Positions 25,534 to 35,699 are shown, counted from the first letter of the stretch. The stretch: 55,829 bases of DNA from an uncultured Eubacteriales bacterium (GCA_949289445.1 CASEOD010000040.1:1-55829), one strand, 5' to 3'. Program-made: numbers and translations. Notes: generated from the sequence alone by a model not told the origin.

Positions 25534-28467
25534 ATGCGCAGCGATAAGAATAAAAAAACGAATAAACGGGGCCGTTCCGACAATTCTGCAGTCCAGACAG
25601 ACGGCACCGTCACCAGGAAAAGATACCGGCTCAACAAGAAACGCTTTCTGCTTTTTCTGCTGGGCATCATATTTGCCTGTATCATCGCAGCAGGTGTCTA
25701 TGTGGGCATCACTATTTCCAATGCACCGAAAATCGATGTCGATGATATTTATACAATTCTAACGGAAAGTACCGTGGTCTACGATGATGAGGGCAACGAG
25801 ATAGATACGGTCTACTCGGAGGAAAACCGTACCAACGTGGAATACGAGGACATCCCGGAGAATATGATCAACGCCATGGTGGCTCTGGAAGACAAGACTT
25901 TCTGGGATCATCACGGGTTTAACTTTATCAGAATCATGGGCGCCATCAAGGAAGCAGTCTTTGGCGGCGGTCAGATCAGCGGCACCAGTACCATCACCCA
26001 GCAGCTGGCAAGAAACATCTTTCTCAAGGATAGTCAGTTCGACCATACCATGAGCAGAAAGATCATTGAAGCTTACTATACACTCATCATTGAAGACAAG
26101 CTTGACAAAGAAGAAATCATCACCCTTTATCTCAATACCGTCAACTTCGGTTACGGAAGCTGGGGGGTACAGGCTGCAGCACAGTCCTATTTTTCCAAGG
26201 ATGTACAGGAACTTACTCTGGAAGAGTGTGCGGCCCTTGCAGCACTTCCGCAGCAGCCGAGTACTTATCAGCTGATAGAATTTGTCGGAAATGACGATGT
26301 TTCTGAAAAAGACGACAACATTCTGAAGAGAACCTCAAGCGGCACTTACATTGCAAATGACAGCAGCAAAGGCAGAAGACAGACCTGTCTGTCTCTGATG
26401 GCTGAGCAGGGATATATTTCCGAGAAGGAAGCGGAAGAGGCATCTGCCGTCAAACTGACTGACATGCTTAATCCGAGCTACAGCAACAACTCTCAGCAGG
26501 CCTCCTATTTCAAAGATTATGTCATTGAGCAGGTCATCGAAGATCTGATGGAGGAAAAAGACTGGGACTACGATACGGCATGGGACAGAGTCTATAACGG
26601 CGGTCTGAAAATTTACTCCACCATGGACGCACAGGCTCAGGAAGTTGTTGAAACAGAATTCGATGACGATTCCAACTTCCCTTCGGCATCCACCTACAGT
26701 GTGCCGAATCTTGCATCCTATGACAGCTATTTCGACAGCGACAAGAATTTTACTCTGAAGAAGAGTGAAATTATCAAGAGGAATGACGGTGGTCTGTTGA
26801 TCAAGTCCGGAAAGCGTCTCAACATCTACGAGACCACAGTCAACGGAGAAACCGACTACAGTATCGAGTTCAAAGGGATGTACACCTATGAAAACGGCAA
26901 GCTTTACACTATCAGCGGTGGATTTATCAACGTACCACAGCAGTACAAGTCCCTGAACGAATACGGCAACGTGATTATTTCTGCTGATTTCTTCGAGAAT
27001 GAAGACTATGAGGACTTCTTCATCTTCAACGATGACGGAACCGTCACCATCCCTCCGAGCTCCTATACGCTGAATCAGAAAGTCATTCAGCCTCAGGCAG
27101 CCATGACCATTGTGGAAAATTCCACCGGTTACATCAAAGCCATGGTTGGTGGCAGAAAAACCACCGGAAGAATGCTTCACAACAGAGCGATCACTCCGGA
27201 ACAGCCCGGTTCCTCCATCAAGCCTCTGGGAGTTTATTCGGCAGCGCTCCAGCAGAGTGCGGATGAAGCTGCCAGCGGAAAGAAGCATACCTTTGTTGAC
27301 TACAAAATAGATAAACAGGGAGCCAAACTCTGGGGATACTATCTGACGGCTGCATCCATCGTCATCGATGAGAAGACTACCATCAACGGCAAGGTCTGGC
27401 CGCAGAATGCAGGCGGTGCTTCCTACTCCGGTCCTCAGACCATGAGAAGCGCTCTGCAGCAGTCCATCAATACCTGTGCCGTAAAGATCTTCCTTCAGGT
27501 GGGCGAGCAGTACTCTGCTGACCTGGTGGAAAAGTTCGGCATCACCACTTTAGATACAGAGGGTGACGTCAACGATCTGAATCCGGCAGCTCTGGCGCTG
27601 GGCGGTATGACTGAAGGCGTCACCACACTGGAGATGGCCAGCGCCTATTCGGTATTTCCAAACAACGGAACACGTCAGGAGACCACCGCCTACACCAAAG
27701 TGGAAGACAGCAAGGGAGAAGTCATTCTAGATCGCACCAGTACTGAAACCTATGAGGTTCTTGATTCAGGTGTTGCCTGGATTATGGCCGATATGCTCAA
27801 ATCCGTCGTAACCAACGGTATCGGCGGCGGCGCCTCCATTTCCGGCGTTCAGTCCGGCGGTAAGACTGGAACCACCGACAATCAGATGGATATCTGGTTT
27901 GACGGCTTTACTCCATCCTATTCCGCATCGCTGTGGATCGGGGTGGATCAGAACTGCAGCGGTACAGAGATGAGCGGTCCTGCCGCAGCCCTCTGGGGCA
28001 AAATCATGAACCAGATCGACGGTGCAAAACAGGGATCCTACCCTGACAGACCAAGCAATGTTATCTACAGCGGCGGTGAATACTTTATCAACGGTACTCA
28101 GGGCGGTGTAGGTAGCATTAAAGATCTGGAGGAAGAGGTTACAATCTGTACCGAAACAGGATATCTTGCCACTCCTGACTGTCCTCACACCAAAAAGGTG
28201 ACCTACACTGACTGGGGCAATGAAGACGACGACGAGGAAGAAATACCTAAATATTACTGCTATAAACATAACTCGGATCCTGAAAAATACCCGATCAGTC
28301 CGGATGAAACCTATGAGCCGCCTGAGGCTACGAAACCAGAGGATCCGGAATTGCCGGATTCGGGAGAACCGACAGATCCGGATGATCCCGATACAGATCC
28401 GGATGACTCCGGCCAGTCCGGCGGAGACTCAGGTGATACGGAAACCCCGATAAACCCTGCAGCCTGA
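25534..28467 (+). CDS. Class A penicillin-binding protein (PBP1A-type)
   Basis: Bifunctional peptidoglycan synthase of about 977 aa. After a basic cytoplasmic tail there is one membrane anchor (FLLFLLGIIFACIIAAGVYVG). The glycosyltransferase domain shows ALEDKTFWDHHGFN, GTSTITQQLARN and LYLNTVNFGYGSWGVQAAA. The transpeptidase domain has all three catalytic motifs: SSIKPL (SxxK), QQSINTC (SxN) and GGKTGTT (KTG). An acidic Pro/Asp/Gly-rich tail of about 60 residues ends the protein. The start at 25534 is the only credible codon downstream of the promoter; AAAGGA lies about 13 nt upstream, rather far. It is monocistronic and diverges from comEC. Confidence 0.95.
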   Translation: MRSDKNKKTNKRGRSDNSAVQTDGTVTRKRYRLNKKRFLLFLLGIIFACIIAAGVYVGITISNAPKIDVDDIYTILTESTVVYDDEGNEIDTVYSEENRTNVEYEDIPENMINAMVALEDKTFWDHHGFNFIRIMGAIKEAVFGGGQISGTSTITQQLARNIFLKDSQFDHTMSRKIIEAYYTLIIEDKLDKEEIITLYLNTVNFGYGSWGVQAAAQSYFSKDVQELTLEECAALAALPQQPSTYQLIEFVGNDDVSEKDDNILKRTSSGTYIANDSSKGRRQTCLSLMAEQGYISEKEAEEASAVKLTDMLNPSYSNNSQQASYFKDYVIEQVIEDLMEEKDWDYDTAWDRVYNGGLKIYSTMDAQAQEVVETEFDDDSNFPSASTYSVPNLASYDSYFDSDKNFTLKKSEIIKRNDGGLLIKSGKRLNIYETTVNGETDYSIEFKGMYTYENGKLYTISGGFINVPQQYKSLNEYGNVIISADFFENEDYEDFFIFNDDGTVTIPPSSYTLNQKVIQPQAAMTIVENSTGYIKAMVGGRKTTGRMLHNRAITPEQPGSSIKPLGVYSAALQQSADEAASGKKHTFVDYKIDKQGAKLWGYYLTAASIVIDEKTTINGKVWPQNAGGASYSGPQTMRSALQQSINTCAVKIFLQVGEQYSADLVEKFGITTLDTEGDVNDLNPAALALGGMTEGVTTLEMASAYSVFPNNGTRQETTAYTKVEDSKGEVILDRTSTETYEVLDSGVAWIMADMLKSVVTNGIGGGASISGVQSGGKTGTTDNQMDIWFDGFTPSYSASLWIGVDQNCSGTEMSGPAAALWGKIMNQIDGAKQGSYPDRPSNVIYSGGEYFINGTQGGVGSIKDLEEEVTICTETGYLATPDCPHTKKVTYTDWGNEDDDEEEIPKYYCYKHNSDPEKYPISPDETYEPPEATKPEDPELPDSGEPTDPDDPDTDPDDSGQSGGDSGDTETPINPAA

Positions 28468-28486
28468 CAACAGAATATGAAAAGGA

Positions 28487-28527
28487 AAAGGCTTTGCCGA
28501 GAATTAAATCATCTCGGCAAAGCCTTT
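28487..28527. terminator. Bidirectional terminator between the PBP gene and rpe
   Basis: A 16-bp perfect stem (AAAGGCTTTGCCGAGA and complement) with a 9-nt loop. T-rich sequence follows on both strands, so it can end the PBP transcript and the ten-gene operon that finishes with rpe. Confidence 0.88.
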
Positions 28528-28557
28528 CTGTTACCTCTTATTTTAAATCTAAAAGTT

Positions 28558-29214
28558 TCATTCATTCAGGATCTTCCGAAAGTCACTGACTCTCTGAGAA
28601 ATATCCAAAGCGCCGAAGACGGCAGAACCCGCCACCAGAATGTCACATCCGGTTTCTGCTATCTGTGCCGCATTTTCAAGGGTTACCCCTCCGTCAATTT
28701 CGATGGCATAATGACAGTTTCCTTCTTTTCTCAGCCTGTCCAGCTGTCTGATTTTCTCCAGAGCTGACGGAATAAACTTCTGACCGCCGAATCCCGGATT
28801 GACTGACATGATCAGAACCAGATCCACATCCTCCAGCACACACTCCAGTAAAGATACAGGTGTGGCAGGATTCAGAGACACTCCCGCCTTTATACCGAGA
28901 GATTTTATGTTCTGCAGGGTTCTGTGAAGATGCCTGCATGCCTCCTGATGCACCACAATAAATTCGGTTTTTTCTGTTACAAAATCCCCGATATACTGAT
29001 CCGGATTCTCTATCATCAGATGAACATCATAAGGCGCCGTTTTCAGCTTGTTCAAAGACTTCATTACAGCGGAGCCAAAACTGATATTGGGTACAAAATG
29101 ACCATCCATCACATCGATATGCAGATAATCCGCACCCGCTCTGCTGACTGCTTCAGCCTGTTGTCCCAGATGAGCAAAATCCGCTGATAAAATGGAAGGC
29201 GCTAACTTACTCAT
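28558..29214 (-). CDS. rpe: Ribulose-phosphate 3-epimerase
   Basis: Interconverts ribulose-5-phosphate and xylulose-5-phosphate in the pentose phosphate pathway. The TIM-barrel signatures are all visible: LAPSILSADFAHLG at the N-terminus, LHIDVMDGHFVPNISFG with metal-binding His/Asp, PYDVHLMIENP, LIMSVNPGFGGQKFI and AIEIDGGV. The start at 29214 has GAGG at 7 nt; the frame continues to 29529 without support. The 218-aa length is normal. It is the last gene of the run beginning at asnA, directly after rsgA, a standard Bacillota order. Confidence 0.96.
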   Translation of the reverse strand: MSKLAPSILSADFAHLGQQAEAVSRAGADYLHIDVMDGHFVPNISFGSAVMKSLNKLKTAPYDVHLMIENPDQYIGDFVTEKTEFIVVHQEACRHLHRTLQNIKSLGIKAGVSLNPATPVSLLECVLEDVDLVLIMSVNPGFGGQKFIPSALEKIRQLDRLRKEGNCHYAIEIDGGVTLENAAQIAETGCDILVAGSAVFGALDISQRVSDFRKILNE

Positions 29215-29254
29215 AACTTTTCCTCGACTTTCTTTATCATCTACTGCAAATCTT

Positions 29255-30106
29255 TCAATACTTTTTTCTGTTTCTGATCTCTTCCAGATTGGCAAGATAA
29301 GACTCGTATCGAACTCTGCTGATCCTGCCTTCCTCCGCGGCTTTTCGGACTGCGCAGTCAGGCTCTTTTCTGTGCCGGCAGTTATCAAATCTACACTGCC
29401 CCAGATAAGGTGCAAACTCCGGATAGCAGTCTGCCAGTTCATCCTCTTCTCCTTCCAGAATATCAAAGGAAGTAAAGCCCGGAGTATCAAATACCAGTCC
29501 GCCATATTCCGTTTCAAAGATCTCAACATGTCTGGTCGTATGCCTTCCCCTGCTGGTTTTGCTGCTGACCGACCCGGTCTCCATTTTGGCTTCCGGAATA
29601 ATCAGATTGGTAATGGTAGATTTCCCTACTCCTGACGGTCCGGCAAAGGCGGCCCTCTTTCCCGATATATATGTATTCAGTTCAGAAATTCCCTCACCGG
29701 TTTTGCCGCTTACAAAGAGCACAGGGTAAGTCTCTCCGTATACGGATTTTATCTGCTCCAGCTCTTCCTTTTCTGCCAAATCACATTTATTTACACAGAT
29801 GACAGCCTCCATACCGCATCGCTCTGCCATGATGAGAAACCGATCCACTACCTGAAAATTGGGTTTTGGTTTTCGAACAGCGAATACTACCACAAAACAG
29901 TCCACATTGGCGATGGGCGGTCTGATAAACTGATTCTTTCTCGGCAGAATTTCATTGATCACTCCGTCTCCGTCAGGCAGAATTTCTATTTCCACATTGT
30001 CTCCCACAGACAGAGTTACACCCTGCTTCTTAAAAATTCCTCTGCCTCGAGTCCGGTAAATCCCATCAGCGGTCTTTACATAGTAAAAACCGCCGATTCC
30101 TTTCAT
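29255..30106 (-). CDS. rsgA: Ribosome small subunit-dependent GTPase RsgA
   Basis: A circularly permuted GTPase that checks late 30S ribosome maturation. An OB-fold (about residues 1-65) is followed by the permuted G motifs: NKCD (G4), GPSGVGKST (G1) and DTPGF (G3). The C-terminal zinc site contains CRFDNCRHRKEPDCAV. The start at 30106 has AAAGG at 7 nt; the in-frame ATG at 30121 lacks one. The length is about 283 aa. It lies between prkC and rpe, as in many Bacillota. Confidence 0.95.
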   Translation of the reverse strand: MKGIGGFYYVKTADGIYRTRGRGIFKKQGVTLSVGDNVEIEILPDGDGVINEILPRKNQFIRPPIANVDCFVVVFAVRKPKPNFQVVDRFLIMAERCGMEAVICVNKCDLAEKEELEQIKSVYGETYPVLFVSGKTGEGISELNTYISGKRAAFAGPSGVGKSTITNLIIPEAKMETGSVSSKTSRGRHTTRHVEIFETEYGGLVFDTPGFTSFDILEGEEDELADCYPEFAPYLGQCRFDNCRHRKEPDCAVRKAAEEGRISRVRYESYLANLEEIRNRKKY

Positions 30107-30160
30107 AATTAAACCTTTCATCTTAATAAAACTTCTATCACTGTTTCCGCAGGCCACAGA

Positions 30161-31975
30161 CTACTCTTCAGAAGATTCATTTCCGGAGTCTGAACCACTG
30201 TCGCCGCCATTGCCTTCATTTCCGGAGTCACCGCCGTCAGAAGGTTCCTCCGGCGGATCCGGAGTTACCTCAGGCTGACCCTTGCTGACAGTAATTACAA
30301 CAGTGGAACCTTTCTCCACTTTGGAGCCTTCTGTTGGAGAAACATCAATAACGGTTCCCTCAGTGGCTGTACTTTCCACATATTCTACACTGACTGACAG
30401 TCCCTGACCTTCAATGGCAGCTTTTGCCGCATCCACATCAAGCCCCATGACAGGAGGCACCGTAACCTTTGTACTTCCCTTGCTGACAACGATGTTGATG
30501 GCAGTACCTTTCGCAGCCTCTGATCCTGATCCCGGATCCTGGTTGATGATTATACCTTCTTCTTCCTCACTCTCCATATAGGAAACTTCTCCGATGGTAT
30601 AATCACCTGCAGACTTGAGGTATGCCTCAATCAGCTCTCTGTCTTCATTATAATTTCTTCCTACGATGGAAGGAACCTGTCCCGTCGGTTTTCCGGAGCT
30701 TAAAAAGACTGTAACGGTATCGCCTTTGCTGATCCGTTCGCCTTCCTTCGGATTCTGCATGGCGATTTTTCCCTCTTCTACTTCCTCACTGGTAATTTCC
30801 TGTTCATCTACCTCCAGTTTCAGGTTCATATCCATCTTGTCAAGAATCTCCTGCGCTTCTCCAGGAGTTTTTCCTGTCAAATCAGGCGCCTTTGTCCCTC
30901 CGATAATGCCAAAGGCATACAGCGCACCCACAACAGCCACCACTGCAATGACCGCCGTAACGGCTGCAATAATCGGTTTTCTGGATTTTTTCTTTTCAGA
31001 AGTTTTTCTTCCATGAGTATCTTTTGATTTTTTCTTCGGTTTGATCTCTTCGTCTTCGAAAGCTTCTTCCTCTTCATGGCGCTGTCTGCGTCTGTTCCTT
31101 TCCTGAAACTCTTCCACATCAGAGGCAGCAAAGACGGAATCTCCCACCATCTTGGTGACAAATTCAATATTATCCAGATCTTCCATCAGTTCCTCCGCAT
31201 TTTTATAGCGGTTGGACTGGAACTTATCTGTCGCTTTCATCACCAGTTTCTCAAGTGCCGGCGGAATCCCCGGAACCAGCTGAGACGGCGGCGTGATTTC
31301 GTCATTGATATGCATCAGTGCCACCTGCACAGGATTGTCTCCGTCAAAAGGTACCTGCCCTGTCAGCATCTCGTACAGAACAATTCCGAGGGAATAAATG
31401 TCAGATCGCTCATCTACATAAGCGCCCCTGGCCTGCTCCGGTGAAAAATAATGGACAGAACCGATAATTCTGCTGGTTTCAGATGCGATAATGGTAGAAT
31501 CGCTGACTGCTTTTGCGATGCCGAAGTCAGCCAGCTTAGCCGTACCGTCCCGGGTAATCATAATATTATGAGGTTTCACATCCCGGTGAACAATATTGTT
31601 CCTGTGCGCCAGACTCAGAGCAGAAGCCACCTGTCTGGTAATTTCAATTGCCCGCTTATAGTTCATCGGTGCCTCTTCAGGAATAATTTCGCTGAGGGGG
31701 CGTCCTTCTATCAGTTCCATGACGATAAAATGGATATTTCCTTCTTTACCCACATCATAGACACTGACAATATTGGGGTGCTGCAGTCTTGCAGCAGCCT
31801 GAGACTCTCTCTTGAAATTTTCTACAAACTGCACATCTTTTGTAAATTCGGGTCTGAGGATCTTTACTGCCACATATCGATTGAGCAGTCTGCACCTGGC
31901 TTTATAGACTACAGCCATACCACCCTCACCGATTTTTTCTATCAATTCATATCTGCCTGCAAGTAATTTACTCAT
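30161..31975 (-). CDS. prkC: PASTA-domain Ser/Thr protein kinase PrkC
   Basis: Membrane kinase that senses muropeptides and controls growth, cell wall metabolism and spore germination in Bacillota. Residues 1-270 form a Hanks-type kinase with GEGGMAVVY, catalytic HRDVKPHN (about 130) and DFG (149). A basic juxtamembrane stretch precedes one membrane helix at about 334-359. Outside there are three PASTA domains, each with a VPxVxG-like start (PDLTGKTPGEA, VPSIVGRNYNED, VPPVMGLDVDAA), and a Ser/Gly/Glu-rich tail. GGAGG precedes the ATG, which overlaps the prpC stop by 8 bp, so kinase and phosphatase are translationally coupled. Confidence 0.96.
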   Translation of the reverse strand: MSKLLAGRYELIEKIGEGGMAVVYKARCRLLNRYVAVKILRPEFTKDVQFVENFKRESQAAARLQHPNIVSVYDVGKEGNIHFIVMELIEGRPLSEIIPEEAPMNYKRAIEITRQVASALSLAHRNNIVHRDVKPHNIMITRDGTAKLADFGIAKAVSDSTIIASETSRIIGSVHYFSPEQARGAYVDERSDIYSLGIVLYEMLTGQVPFDGDNPVQVALMHINDEITPPSQLVPGIPPALEKLVMKATDKFQSNRYKNAEELMEDLDNIEFVTKMVGDSVFAASDVEEFQERNRRRQRHEEEEAFEDEEIKPKKKSKDTHGRKTSEKKKSRKPIIAAVTAVIAVVAVVGALYAFGIIGGTKAPDLTGKTPGEAQEILDKMDMNLKLEVDEQEITSEEVEEGKIAMQNPKEGERISKGDTVTVFLSSGKPTGQVPSIVGRNYNEDRELIEAYLKSAGDYTIGEVSYMESEEEEGIIINQDPGSGSEAAKGTAINIVVSKGSTKVTVPPVMGLDVDAAKAAIEGQGLSVSVEYVESTATEGTVIDVSPTEGSKVEKGSTVVITVSKGQPEVTPDPPEEPSDGGDSGNEGNGGDSGSDSGNESSEE

Positions 31976-32714
31976 CGAAATCTTCCTCCGTTACTTTCAA
32001 GACTACCATGGTAATATTGTCGCTGCCTCCGTTATGATTGGCAGCATTCACCAGATCACCGCATATTTCGGTCATAGATTCCTCTCTGCTGAGAATACTG
32101 ATAAGTTCTTCCTTAGGAACCTCTCCATATAAGCCGTCGGTACAGATAAGAATGATATCTCCGGCTTCGATGGGTGTTTCAAAATAGTCAGCTTCAATGG
32201 CATAATCTGCGCCTACCGCTTTAGTAATCATATTCTTCTTATCGTGATTCTCTGCTTCCGCTTCAGAAATCAGCCCTGCTTTCAGCAGTGTATTTACATA
32301 GGTGTGGTCTTCTGTAATTTGAGTCAGTTCTTTATCACGCAGCACATAAGCTCTGCTGTCCCCAACATTGACTATGTAAAGACAGTTTTCTGACAGATAG
32401 GCCATCACGACTGTGGTGGCCATCCCCTTATTTTTTTCATATCTCTGTGACATTTCCAGAACTTTGAAGTTCACATCCCGCAGGCAGGTTTCAAAATATG
32501 ATTTTACCTGCTGCAGTCCTTTCAGTTCTGACAGGGGATTATTCTCCACATATTTTGCGATTTCATTGACACAGGTTCTGCTGGCGATCTCCCCGGAGTT
32601 GTTGCCCCCAACTCCGTCGGCGACAATAAAAACCCTGTCCCTCGTCATTACAAAACAGGCATCTTCGTTGTTGCTTCGCCGCAGTCCCTTGTCTGTCTTA
32701 AACCCTACTTCCAT
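31968..32714 (-). CDS. prpC: PP2C-family protein phosphatase (PrpC/Stp)
   Basis: Mn-dependent Ser/Thr phosphatase that reverses PrkC phosphorylation. The PPM motifs are complete: GLRRSNNEDACF, FIVADGVGG, NVGDSRAYVLRD, the ITEDHT block, ILICTDGLYGEVP and GGSDNITMVVL. The start at 32714 follows AAGGAG at 5 nt; an upstream in-frame TTG (32732) was rejected. The length is about 248 aa. It is placed directly before prkC with overlapping ends, the standard pair. Confidence 0.95.
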   Translation of the reverse strand: MEVGFKTDKGLRRSNNEDACFVMTRDRVFIVADGVGGNNSGEIASRTCVNEIAKYVENNPLSELKGLQQVKSYFETCLRDVNFKVLEMSQRYEKNKGMATTVVMAYLSENCLYIVNVGDSRAYVLRDKELTQITEDHTYVNTLLKAGLISEAEAENHDKKNMITKAVGADYAIEADYFETPIEAGDIILICTDGLYGEVPKEELISILSREESMTEICGDLVNAANHNGGSDNITMVVLKVTEEDFDE

Positions 32715-32725
32715 ATAATCTCCTT

Positions 32726-34012
32726 TCAGCAATCCGTCTTTCTCATAGCACAGATAAAGAATCCGTCTGTTTCCGTATCATCCGGCAGCAGCTGTATCTG
32801 TTCCTCAGGTACGAATTCCTTATGTTCTTCAAGAAACCGCTCTGCCACCCGGCTGTTCTCATTGGCATTGATGGTACAGGTGCTGTACAGAAGTCTTCCG
32901 CCCTGTTTTACGTAAGCTGACGATATATTCAGGATCTGTAGCTGTTTCTCCGCAAAAGAGCGTCCCTCGTCTGAAATCTCCCGATACTTGATCTCCGGTT
33001 TTCTCCGAAGTACACCGAGCCCCGAACATGGCCCGTCGACGAGAACACAGTCCGCCGATGCTAACAGTTCAGTTTTCTCCTTCGTTCCGTCGTTTTCTTC
33101 AGTTTCTATAACAGAAAGACCCAGCCGTTCTGCCTCTCTGTTCAAAAGTGCAAGCTTATGCTCATATATATCAAAGGCTCTGATTCGCCCTCTGTTTTCC
33201 ATTATTTCAGCCATGGCCAGACTTTTCCCACCCGGCGCTGCGCAAATATCCAGAACGGTATCTCCGGGTTTGGGAGCCAGTTTTTCTGCCGTCAGGCAGG
33301 AAGCCTGATCCTGTACCGAAAACAGTCCTTTACGATAGCTTTCCGTTTCCAGCAGACCGCTGCCCTGTACAAAGAGAATCCGCCGGCTCAGAGTTCCCTC
33401 TTCCGTTTCAAAACCTTCCGCTTTTAAGATCTCCGACAGTTCTTTCCTGCCTGTTTTCAGCAGATTAACCCGTACAGAAAGCTTGGGTCTGCGGTTTGAA
33501 GCCGCCAGCAGCTGTTCGGTTTTTTCTTCTCCGTACTGAGAAAGCCATAGCCTGACAATGTCTAATCCACAGGAATAACGTACTGACAGATATTTCGCTG
33601 CATCACAACTCCGATCGGGAAGTTTTATCTGTTCCCTTTTCTTCAGGTAACCCCGCAGCACGCCGTTAACAAAGCCTTCCCGTCCCACGGCAACTTTCCG
33701 GGCCATTCTCACTGTTTCCCCCACAGCAGCGTAATCCGGCACAGAGTCCATGAAAACAATCTGGTACAATCCCATGCGAAGCAACGTCAGAACCTGCTTT
33801 TTTACACCTTTGAGCCCTCTTGGAATCAAAGCCTGCAGCAAATAGTCCAGATACATTTTCTGCTCTGTTACACCGTAAACCAGTTCTCTGACAAATGCCG
33901 GAGAATCAGGCTTCAGAAGCCTGATCTGACGATTCAGTTCCAGATTGGAGTATGCTCCGTTTTTTTCAATTTCCAGAAGCGTCTGATACGCTGTCTTCCG
34001 GTTAATGTCCAT
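32726..34012 (-). CDS. rsmB: 16S rRNA (cytosine-967-C5)-methyltransferase RsmB
   Basis: SAM-dependent methyltransferase acting on C967 of 16S rRNA. The N-terminal NusB-like RNA-binding domain (about residues 1-135) is followed by the Nop2/Sun methyltransferase core with CAAPGGKS (SAM binding), VDGPCSGLG (first catalytic Cys, PCS motif) and YSTCTIN (second Cys, TC motif). The 428-aa length is typical. The start at 34012 (MDINRKTAY) has AAGG 10 nt upstream. It is 1 bp from the upstream protease gene. The rlmN gene that often follows rsmB in Bacillota is absent from this position. Confidence 0.94.
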   Translation of the reverse strand: MDINRKTAYQTLLEIEKNGAYSNLELNRQIRLLKPDSPAFVRELVYGVTEQKMYLDYLLQALIPRGLKGVKKQVLTLLRMGLYQIVFMDSVPDYAAVGETVRMARKVAVGREGFVNGVLRGYLKKREQIKLPDRSCDAAKYLSVRYSCGLDIVRLWLSQYGEEKTEQLLAASNRRPKLSVRVNLLKTGRKELSEILKAEGFETEEGTLSRRILFVQGSGLLETESYRKGLFSVQDQASCLTAEKLAPKPGDTVLDICAAPGGKSLAMAEIMENRGRIRAFDIYEHKLALLNREAERLGLSVIETEENDGTKEKTELLASADCVLVDGPCSGLGVLRRKPEIKYREISDEGRSFAEKQLQILNISSAYVKQGGRLLYSTCTINANENSRVAERFLEEHKEFVPEEQIQLLPDDTETDGFFICAMRKTDC

Positions 34013-34013
34013 A

Positions 34014-34727
34014 TCAGTCGCGCCTTCCTCTGAGAGCGAGAATTCTAAGCAGATTGGCCACAGCCACAGCCAGCGCCGCAACATAAGTCAAAGCTGCAGA
34101 ACGCAGCACTCTTTTCGCCCCCGTTTTCTCTTCGCTGTCTACAATGCCCAGTTCCTCCATCTGAGAAATGGCTCTTCTGCTTGCATCAAACTCAACAGGC
34201 AGAGTAATCAGATGAAAAATCACCACGCCTGCAAAACAGGCAACACCGATATTGAACAGCAGATTTCCCATATAATACGATTCATAACTGCCCCCTGCAA
34301 GAAGTCCCAGTCCTATGAGCAGCAGTATCCAGGTAAAACTGGATGCGAAATTCACTACCGGTACGATGGCATTTCTCAGTTTCAGCGGCATATAGCTTCG
34401 CGCATGCTGAATAGCGTGACCGGCTTCATGACAGGCAACACTGACTGCCGCCACAGATGTGACTCCGTATACATCTTCTGACAGACTCAGAATTCTGTTT
34501 CTCGGATCATAATGATCGGTCAGACTTCCTCTGATCTGCCTGATCGCTACGCCGTTCAGCCCGTTGCTGTCAAGAACCCGTCTTGCCGCTTCTGCGCCGG
34601 TCATATTCCTGTGACTGCGAACCCTGGAATATTTCCGGAAGGTTCCTTTTACTTTTGCCTGCGCCCACAATGCGAAAAGCATTGCCGGGATAAGAATTAT
34701 CAGACTTTCGTAGCTGTAGAAATACAT
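34014..34727 (-). CDS. YugP-like membrane zinc metallopeptidase
   Basis: A 237-aa protein with a membrane helix at the N-terminus and two to three more in the second half. The zinc-binding HEAGH motif is in VSVACHEAGHAIQHARSY (about residue 105). FDASRRAISQMEELGIV further on holds the probable third ligand region, as in the Peptidase_M membrane family represented by B. subtilis YugP. The substrate is unknown. It is embedded in the fmt-rsmB segment, a frequent position for this gene in clostridia. Confidence 0.88.
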   Translation of the reverse strand: MYFYSYESLIILIPAMLFALWAQAKVKGTFRKYSRVRSHRNMTGAEAARRVLDSNGLNGVAIRQIRGSLTDHYDPRNRILSLSEDVYGVTSVAAVSVACHEAGHAIQHARSYMPLKLRNAIVPVVNFASSFTWILLLIGLGLLAGGSYESYYMGNLLFNIGVACFAGVVIFHLITLPVEFDASRRAISQMEELGIVDSEEKTGAKRVLRSAALTYVAALAVAVANLLRILALRGRRD

Positions 34728-34766
34728 TTCTCTTCCCCCTTTGCAGCCTGAATCCTGTTCAGGCCC

Positions 34767-35699
34767 TTATTTCAGAATCTGTTTCTTATCAATGGAATTT
34801 CCCAGAAGAAACGTCTTCACTTCCATTCTTTTCTTACCCGGCAGCTGAATCTCTGTTGCCCGCAGAATTCCGCCGCCGCATACAATGTCAATTCCCTCTG
34901 CACTCACATTTGCAATGGTTCCGGCAGGTTTTCCGCCGGTATCCGTCACAAGAGGTTCTGCCCTCCAGATCTTCATAACCGCCTGTCCATAAGAACAGTA
35001 TGCCCCCGGCCACGGATCAAAGGCACGGATCTGCCGCTCAATTTCCACAGGGCTTTTCTCAAAATTTATTTTTCCATCTTCTTTAGAAATTAAACCTGCA
35101 TAGGTGGACAGGCTGTCATCCTGCTTCTGATGCCGGATTTCTCCTGATTCTATGCGGGGCAGTGTTTCGATGAGCAGTTCCGCCCCCAGCTTTGCCAGCA
35201 GATCATGAAGCTGCTGTCCGTTCAGACCAGAAATGGAAACAGAAGCCTTGGAAAGCATATCTCCGGTATCCAGTCCTTCATCCATCTGCATAATCGTTAC
35301 GCCGCTTTCCGTTTCACCCTGCAAAATTGCATGCTGAATGGGAGAAGCACCCCTCAGTTTCGGAAGCAGGGATGCATGAACATTGACGCATCCATATTTG
35401 GGCAATTCCAGAATTTCTTTCTGAATGATCTGTCCATAGGCCACCACAACAATAATATCCGGTTCGTACTCTCTGAGAATGGCCATGATTTCAGGATCCT
35501 TCTTTATCTTCTCCGGCTGCAGAACTTTAATACCGCAGCTTACCGCCAGTTCCTTGACAGGTGTAAACTGTATTTTTTTCCCGCGGTTTCTGGCTTTGTC
35601 CGGCTGAGTCACCACATAACCCACCTGATGTCCGGCGTCGATTAAAGCTTTCAGAACCGGCACAGAAAAATCCGGCGTTCCCATAAATACTATCTTCAT
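34767..35699 (-). CDS. fmt: Methionyl-tRNA formyltransferase
   Basis: Formylates initiator Met-tRNA using 10-formyl-THF. The N-terminus MKIVFMGTPDFSVPVL and the catalytic/folate-binding block NVHASLLPKLRGASPIQ with Asn, His and later MDEGLDTGDML are intact. The C-terminal tRNA-binding OB domain contains IRAFDPWPGAY. The 310-aa length is normal. Its ATG overlaps the def stop by 1 nt (TGATG), which couples formyl addition and removal genes, as expected. Confidence 0.97.
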   Translation of the reverse strand: MKIVFMGTPDFSVPVLKALIDAGHQVGYVVTQPDKARNRGKKIQFTPVKELAVSCGIKVLQPEKIKKDPEIMAILREYEPDIIVVVAYGQIIQKEILELPKYGCVNVHASLLPKLRGASPIQHAILQGETESGVTIMQMDEGLDTGDMLSKASVSISGLNGQQLHDLLAKLGAELLIETLPRIESGEIRHQKQDDSLSTYAGLISKEDGKINFEKSPVEIERQIRAFDPWPGAYCSYGQAVMKIWRAEPLVTDTGGKPAGTIANVSAEGIDIVCGGGILRATEIQLPGKKRMEVKTFLLGNSIDKKQILK